Source of the DNA: a bacterium
GTDB lineage: Bacteria; Vulcanimicrobiota; Xenobia; Xenobiales; JADMJV01
NCBI GenBank assembly: GCA_018266105.1
Contig: JAFEBA010000081.1
Location: 62,001-126,000 of the forward strand
DNA length: 64,000 nt
Direction of reading: 5' to 3'
Shown here one piece after another: positions 59,778 to 64,000 of the stretch. Below the pieces are notes generated by a model. It was not told the DNA's origin. It saw only the letters and a list, made by a program, of their open reading frames with translations, and did not search any database. The translations under genes were made by a program, and so were the position numbers. Numbering within the stretch: position 1 is the stretch's first letter; every line of letters begins with the position of its first letter.

Positions 59778-60857
59778 ATGCGCAATCGAAATCTGGAGCA
59801 GCCTGAGCGGATCAGAGTCGAGTCCATGCTGATCGTTGTTTTTACGCGTCAGTTGAGCTCCATGCTGACCAGCAGTGTCCCCATTCTCCAGTCACTAGAG
59901 ACTTTGTCCGAACAGCCGGAGGATCCGGTCTTCGGCGAAGTGATCGACTCATGCGCCGACAAACTCCAGCAGGGCGTCAGTTTTTCCGCGGCCATCTCGC
60001 GCTTCCCGCTGATTTTTCCACCCATCTATCAGACCATGGTGCAGATCGGCGAACGCACGGGTTCTCTGGATGAGTCGCTCAGTCGTCTGGCCCTCTGGCT
60101 GGAGCGCGACGTAGCTCTCCGCCAGCGTATCCGGGGAGCCCTGACCTATCCGGGCTTTGTGATTGTGCTGGCGTCGCTGATGGCGCTCACGGTCTTCTAT
60201 ACGATCATGCCCACTTTTGTTTCGATCTTTGAGGACATGCAGGTGGAACTGCCGATCATCACTCAGATTATGCTCGGCCTCACGCGAGCACTACGAAATC
60301 CACCGGCCGTTCTTTGCATGCTGGCAGCAGCAATGGCGGCCTGGACAGCCTTCCAGGGCTGGAGAAAGAGCCCAAGCGGCTCGCTCCAGTTCTATCGCCT
60401 GTGCAAGAGCATTCCCCTGATCGGATCCATGCTGGTGTTCGGCGGAGTGGCTCGCTACTGCTCGGCCATGGAGGCCTTACTCGTTTCGGGAACCACCCTG
60501 ACTTCGGCTCTGCGCATGGCCGGCAATGCCTGTGGTGACCCCCTGCTGCAGGCCGATTCCGCCGCCATGGTCCAGTCCGTCAGCGACGGTAACCTGCTGG
60601 CCGAACACCTGAGCAAAAGAGACGACATTTACCCGTCCACCTTGCGCGGCATGCTCAGCATCGGCGAGGAGACCTCGACTCTACCCGAGATGTTTGGGCG
60701 CACCGCCACCTACTACGAGCTGGAAATGAACTTTAAGGTGGAGGCGCTGGGGGCGGCCCTGGAGCCTCTCATGCTGGGGGTGGTGGCGCTGGTCGTGGCC
60801 ACCGTGATTCTCTCGATCTTCCTACCGCTCTACTCCTCGCTGGGACAGCTGGCCTGA
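59778..60857 (+). CDS. gspF: GspF/PilC-type inner-membrane protein of the secretion system
   Basis: The product has 359 residues with two GspF domains. Domain 1: FTRQLSSMLTSSVPILQSLETL; QGVSFSAAISRFPLIFPPIYQTMVQIGERTGSLDESLSRLA. Domain 2: GGVARYCSAMEALLVSGTTLTSALRMAGN; TLRGMLSIGEETSTLPEMFGRTATYYE. Three membrane segments (TYPGFVIVLASLMALTVFYTIMP; AVLCMLAAAMAAWTAF; LMLGVVALVVATVILSIFLPLYS). It anchors the assembly ATPase to the pseudopilus platform. The ATPase and secretin genes are not in this window, so the operon is split or continues elsewhere. ATG 59778; the stop touches the next start (TGATGA). Confidence 0.94.
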   Translation: MRNRNLEQPERIRVESMLIVVFTRQLSSMLTSSVPILQSLETLSEQPEDPVFGEVIDSCADKLQQGVSFSAAISRFPLIFPPIYQTMVQIGERTGSLDESLSRLALWLERDVALRQRIRGALTYPGFVIVLASLMALTVFYTIMPTFVSIFEDMQVELPIITQIMLGLTRALRNPPAVLCMLAAAMAAWTAFQGWRKSPSGSLQFYRLCKSIPLIGSMLVFGGVARYCSAMEALLVSGTTLTSALRMAGNACGDPLLQADSAAMVQSVSDGNLLAEHLSKRDDIYPSTLRGMLSIGEETSTLPEMFGRTATYYELEMNFKVEALGAALEPLMLGVVALVVATVILSIFLPLYSSLGQLA

Positions 60858-61624
60858 TGAAAGCGCGCCGGGGGGGATTGACGCTGATCGAGTGCCTGGT
60901 GGCCATCTTTATCATTACCTTCGCCATCTTGATTATGGCCGCTCTCTTCCGCAGCGCTCTGGAGGGGGCCCGACGAGCCAACAAAATCGCAGTGGGCACC
61001 ACCGTCGCCAGCAAGGTCATGGCCGAGGTCATCTACCGTGCTCAGGAGCCGGGTGGATTCGCCAGCTGGACGGCGGTGGACGGTCTGCAGAGGCAGGACA
61101 CGCAGTTTCCAGACTTTGTCTATCGCATCGATTCAGAATTTCAAACCCAGTATTCGCCCTGCAGCCAGAGTGAGCTACGCTATCCAGTCGGCCAGCAGCG
61201 TCTGCTCTCAAAGTCCCTGCGCGAAGTTCGGGTGCGAGTCAGCTGGTCACCCTACGGAGCCCGGGACGTAGTCAACCTGGTCAGCCTGGTCGGGGCTCCC
61301 CCGGTGGTCCTGCAGAAGGTGGGCATCAATGAATCCATTCCCAGTCCCATGGCGGGCTCGGGCAGCACCAGCCTGACCGTTTACGCAAAAGACCCTATCG
61401 GGACCGTGATTCCAGACCTTTTCTATGACTGGAGTCTATCGCCCGAGACGGGCAATGGGGAACTGGTCATCGCTCGCGATGGTCGCAGCGCCACCCTCAC
61501 CAACCGCATCTACGACCAGGACCTGGGCTACATTACGGCCCCGGGCACAGCCCAGTTGCAGCTCCGCTCAAGCCTGGCCGGAGTGCAACAGTCGGACAAT
61601 ACGGGGGTGGACTTCGGCCCATGA
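60857..61624 (+). CDS. Type II secretion / type IV minor pseudopilin (GspI/J-like)
   Basis: The product has 255 residues. Prepilin peptidase motif GGLTLIECLVAIFIITFAILI, with cleavage before LTLIE (family rule: F/L-T-L-I-E). A conserved helix follows, then a large beta-rich domain (VYRIDSEFQTQYSP; VRVRVSWSPYGARDVVNLVSLVG; DLFYDWSLSPETGNGELVI). Longer than a typical minor pseudopilin. Overlaps the GspF stop by one base and the next gene by 4 bp. Confidence 0.9.
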   Translation: MKARRGGLTLIECLVAIFIITFAILIMAALFRSALEGARRANKIAVGTTVASKVMAEVIYRAQEPGGFASWTAVDGLQRQDTQFPDFVYRIDSEFQTQYSPCSQSELRYPVGQQRLLSKSLREVRVRVSWSPYGARDVVNLVSLVGAPPVVLQKVGINESIPSPMAGSGSTSLTVYAKDPIGTVIPDLFYDWSLSPETGNGELVIARDGRSATLTNRIYDQDLGYITAPGTAQLQLRSSLAGVQQSDNTGVDFGP

Positions 61625-62178
61625 AACGAGCCAAGACTGGATTCAGTTTGCTGGAGGCTCTGCTGAGCCTCTCCTTGATGTCGGTCTTGCTGGGCGTGGT
61701 GGCCAGCCTGATGCACGATACATCGGCCCTGCTGCGCCAGGCCGGCAAGGGAGATATGCTTCCTTTGCAGACGGCACTGGAGCTGATGTCCACCGATCTG
61801 CGGGCGGCCTACAAGATCAACCGGGTCGATGCCTCCGGCCTGGAATTGCTCAAGATCGATAGCGCCGATACAAGCCGTCTCCCCAACCCGATTCCCGTCC
61901 CTCCGCCCGCCTCATTTAGCCTGCACGCAGCGGCTTCCAGCCGCAAGATACGCTACTATCAACTGAACGGGGTGCTGCACAGCGAACTGACCTATCCCAA
62001 CGGAGACACCGAAGACTACGAGGCGGTGGGCGGCATTGACGGCCTCGACGCCAGTTTGCTGGAGCGAGGGCTGGTGGAAATTTCGGTGTCGCACCAGGAC
62101 AACAACTCCAACCCGGTCAAGGTCATCAGCCTCACCACTCGGGTGGTCTTGCACCTTCCTGCGCAGGTGGTGCCATGA
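61621..62178 (+). CDS. Minor pseudopilin (GspJ/PulJ-like)
   Basis: The product has 185 residues. Prepilin motif TGFSLLEALLSLSLMSVLLGVVASLM (G-F-S-L-L-E) after a four-residue basic leader. The GspJ-like layout places ELMSTDLRAAYKINRV after the helix, then strand-rich RKIRYYQLNGVLHSELTY and VISLTTRVVLHLP. ATGA overlap with the previous gene. Confidence 0.9.
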   Translation: MKRAKTGFSLLEALLSLSLMSVLLGVVASLMHDTSALLRQAGKGDMLPLQTALELMSTDLRAAYKINRVDASGLELLKIDSADTSRLPNPIPVPPPASFSLHAAASSRKIRYYQLNGVLHSELTYPNGDTEDYEAVGGIDGLDASLLERGLVEISVSHQDNNSNPVKVISLTTRVVLHLPAQVVP

Positions 62179-62678
62179 AGCTGCGGCGCCGGGCATTTAT
62201 GCTCATCATGGCTCTCTTCATGGTGACCTTCATTGCCGTGCTGGCACTGGCCTTCTTAGGAACAGGGGCCGCCGCCTTCCAGGGTGCCCAGGCCACCCGA
62301 CTGGAGCAACAGGCGCTGGCTCTGGCCTATTCGGGAATCGAGGACGCTCGCGTCAAACTGGAGCGAGACCCGCTGTTTCCGCCTTCGGCTGGCGAAGAAA
62401 CGAAATTCTACAGCTACAGCGAGACGGTGCGCGACCTGACATCCGGACCCGTGGTCGGCAGCTTTGAGGTGACGGTCGACCAGACTTATCAGGATTCCCC
62501 TTATTTTTTGATTCGGCTGCTGTCCATTGGTCGGATTCCAAACTCGGGCAAGGAAATCAAGAAGTCGGTCAAGGTGGAGATCGACATCAGCCCCAATGAC
62601 CGCCGCGTCGGTCACGAGACCGATCCCAATCCGAATTTCTATCGTATTGTGCAGTGCAGCGAGGAGGGCCAGCTATGA
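62175..62678 (+). CDS. Minor pilin/GspK- or PilX-like protein
   Basis: The product has 167 residues. N-terminus RRRAFMLIMALFMVTFIAVLALAFLG is a pilin-like helix without the usual Glu at +5. ALAYSGIEDARVKLERDPL is the PilX/GspK signature region, where the tip pilin helix joins its head. The C-terminal half is beta-rich (VVGSFEVTVDQTYQDSPYFLIRLLSIGRIPNSGKEIKKSVKVEI). The lack of E5 is typical of GspK tip pilins. Overlaps both neighbours by 4 bp. Confidence 0.85.
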   Translation: MKLRRRAFMLIMALFMVTFIAVLALAFLGTGAAAFQGAQATRLEQQALALAYSGIEDARVKLERDPLFPPSAGEETKFYSYSETVRDLTSGPVVGSFEVTVDQTYQDSPYFLIRLLSIGRIPNSGKEIKKSVKVEIDISPNDRRVGHETDPNPNFYRIVQCSEEGQL

Positions 62679-64000
62679 ATCCAAGGAGGAGGGGCCTGAC
62701 CCTGGCCGAGTTGCTGGTGGTCATCAGCTTGATCTTGCTGGGCTTGAGTGTGGTGGTGGTCAATCTCCATCGTCGGCCCGCGGGCGCGCAAGGTTCGATG
62801 GGTCTGGCCAAGCAACTGGTGGCCGAGCTTCGCGGCGTGCGCAGCAAGGCCAGAAGCACAGGTTCACCTCGAGCCTTATGCATCCCCAGCAATGGCGGCG
62901 TCACACCCTGCTCTCAGAGCTACTATTTGTTGCACGGCCACGGCAAAACCGCCCCCCGACTGGTGGTGGATACCAGCCGCGACTTCCCCGACACCTATCT
63001 GTTCGTGGGAATCTGCACCCCCAGCACAATCGGAAGCTCGAACCTCAATCCCCCCGCCTTCATGGTGGCCAGCTGGCTCAACCCTGTCATTCGCGACTTC
63101 GTACTGACCTTCACTTCGGATGGCAAATTCTATACCAATGATCTGCCCCACGACTCGGCCGGAAACACCTATGTGGTGGTCAGCGATGGACTGGGCTACG
63201 TGAGCGCCTCCGCTCCCAGCGGCACCGCCACCATGGGGTCCTCCCCTCCACCTTACTTCAGCCTGACCCGGGCCAACCAGCCCTGGATCGTAAAAATAAG
63301 CTCCAGTGGGGCCATCGGTCTCAGCCAGGACTTCGGCAATTCCGGCAGCACGGTGGCCATCAGCAACAGTCAACCCTCCGCACCCTCGACGGCCCCCGCC
63401 CCACCCGTGGTGCGCACCATTGCCACCACCGCTCCCGTCATCGAGGATATCGTCTCCCAGCCAGCCGCCAATCCGGCTTACAATCCGCCTTTCGAGACCA
63501 CCGTTCCACCCGACGGGCGCGTGTCGCTGACACTGATGGCCTATGATGTGGACGGCGACGACCTGACTTACAACTTCAGTTCGGTCGGTGAAGATACGCC
63601 AGAACCAGGGAACTTCACCTATCCCAACGGGATCCGAACCCTCCAGTATCCCAACAACGGGGCCCAGGGTCAGGCCAAAGTGGATTGGGTGCCGCCCGCC
63701 ACGGCCGTGACCGGGGACAGGTTTGACCTGAACGCGGTGGTCACGGATGAGACCGGTCTCAGCGTGACCTCCACCGGACGGGTCACGGTGGAGGTCAACG
63801 TCAAGGTGATTCAGGCGGGCACCATCGCCTACGATAGCAACGGCGATATTTACAGGATGCGTGGCGATGGCACAACCCCCAAACGCCTGGGACCCGGACA
63901 GTGGCCCTCGCTTTCGCCCGACGGTTTACGCATCGCCTTTGTTTGGAACAAGCTTCAGACCTACACTCCGCCTGGCGGTGGAGCGCCCGTGAGCGAGAGC
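62675..64000 (+). CDS. Pseudopilin fused to Ig-like and TolB-like propeller sequence, truncated by window end
   Basis: The frame is open from ATG 62675 to base 64000 with no stop (442 codons). Prepilin motif RRGLTLAELLVVISLILLGLSVVVV, then a GspH-like head (LAKQLVAELRGVRSKARSTGSPRALCIPSNGGVTPCSQSYYLL). This is followed by a Pro/Ser/Ala linker and a cadherin/Ig-like domain (LTLMAYDVDGDDLTYNFSSVGED; RFDLNAVVTDETGLSVTSTG). At the end the first blade of a TolB/WD40-type propeller appears (TIAYDSNGDIYRMRGDGTTPKRLGPGQWPSLSPDGLRIAFVW). A pilin head carrying such a C-terminal module is unusual. The protein would be displayed at or near the cell surface on the pseudopilus. Confidence 0.88.
   Translation, partial: MNPRRRGLTLAELLVVISLILLGLSVVVVNLHRRPAGAQGSMGLAKQLVAELRGVRSKARSTGSPRALCIPSNGGVTPCSQSYYLLHGHGKTAPRLVVDTSRDFPDTYLFVGICTPSTIGSSNLNPPAFMVASWLNPVIRDFVLTFTSDGKFYTNDLPHDSAGNTYVVVSDGLGYVSASAPSGTATMGSSPPPYFSLTRANQPWIVKISSSGAIGLSQDFGNSGSTVAISNSQPSAPSTAPAPPVVRTIATTAPVIEDIVSQPAANPAYNPPFETTVPPDGRVSLTLMAYDVDGDDLTYNFSSVGEDTPEPGNFTYPNGIRTLQYPNNGAQGQAKVDWVPPATAVTGDRFDLNAVVTDETGLSVTSTGRVTVEVNVKVIQAGTIAYDSNGDIYRMRGDGTTPKRLGPGQWPSLSPDGLRIAFVWNKLQTYTPPGGGAPVSES

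Noticed and set aside
1-64000. tRNA, rRNA, CRISPR arrays, insertion sequences, phage genes
   Set aside because: I looked for cloverleaf-like sets, repeats with regular spacers, inverted-repeat-flanked transposases and integrase motifs and found none.

Overview
The window is a gene-dense, GC-rich bacterial chromosome segment with no rRNA, tRNA, CRISPR array, transposase or phage gene that I can see. Lipoprotein and secretion signals, c-type cytochromes, pseudopilins and many hybrid histidine kinases point to a diderm, facultatively anaerobic, environmentally responsive bacterium. I cannot assign it to a phylum from the sequence alone.

Layout. 1-3.1 kb: a partial gene, a tiny membrane protein, an ArsR regulator, a candidate small RNA, a universal stress protein (USP) and a Crp/Fnr regulator. 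3.1-6.7 kb: a nucleotidyltransferase and a FIST sensor/hybrid kinase pair. 6.8-10.6 kb: an Ala/Gly-rich protein, a coiled-coil protein, a B12-type radical SAM enzyme and a membrane protein in one operon. 10.7-11.1 kb: a hemerythrin. 12.0-20.7 kb: a chemosensory operon (MCP, two CheW, CheA-REC, REC-pseudokinase, SIS-domain protein, coiled-coil protein). 20.7-26 kb: TGS/uridine-kinase, HAD phosphatase, YD-repeat protein and an FAD monooxygenase. 26-29.6 kb: a four-gene biotin transcarboxylase operon. 29.9-35.8 kb: three Crp/Fnr regulators, nirK and a SCO1-type protein. 35.9-44.6 kb: USPs, unknown proteins and an RsbQ-like hydrolase with a PAS kinase. 44.6-55.3 kb: a two-component cluster with PAS, HDOD and REC proteins. 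55.3-59.7 kb: a metal P-type ATPase, a CoA-transferase and a dihaem cytochrome c. 59.8-64 kb: a type II secretion/pseudopilin operon whose last gene runs off the window.

The strongest system-level signal is a dense FNR-type regulon. Eighteen 14-bp palindromes of the form TGAT-N4-ATCA lie in intergenic regions. In 17 of the 18 the box centre sits exactly 32 bp upstream of the centre of a TAnnnT-like -10 hexamer (31 bp in the other), which is the class II activator geometry. At six genes the box centre is exactly 41.5 bp from the start codon, so those mRNAs should begin at the start codon (leaderless). At four more the predicted leader is only 1-3 nt. The targets (four USPs, hemerythrin, nirK-sco, transcarboxylase, CoA-transferase, dihaem cytochrome c, an FNR-like regulator, the chemosensory operon, the radical SAM operon) look like one coordinated low-oxygen/nitrogen-oxide programme. 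It would combine denitrification, propionate-type fermentation, stress proteins and taxis or signalling. The FNR-like protein at 34095-34787 has N-terminal cysteines C11, C14 and C19 and an ETVSR recognition helix, and it carries its own box. It is the best candidate master regulator.
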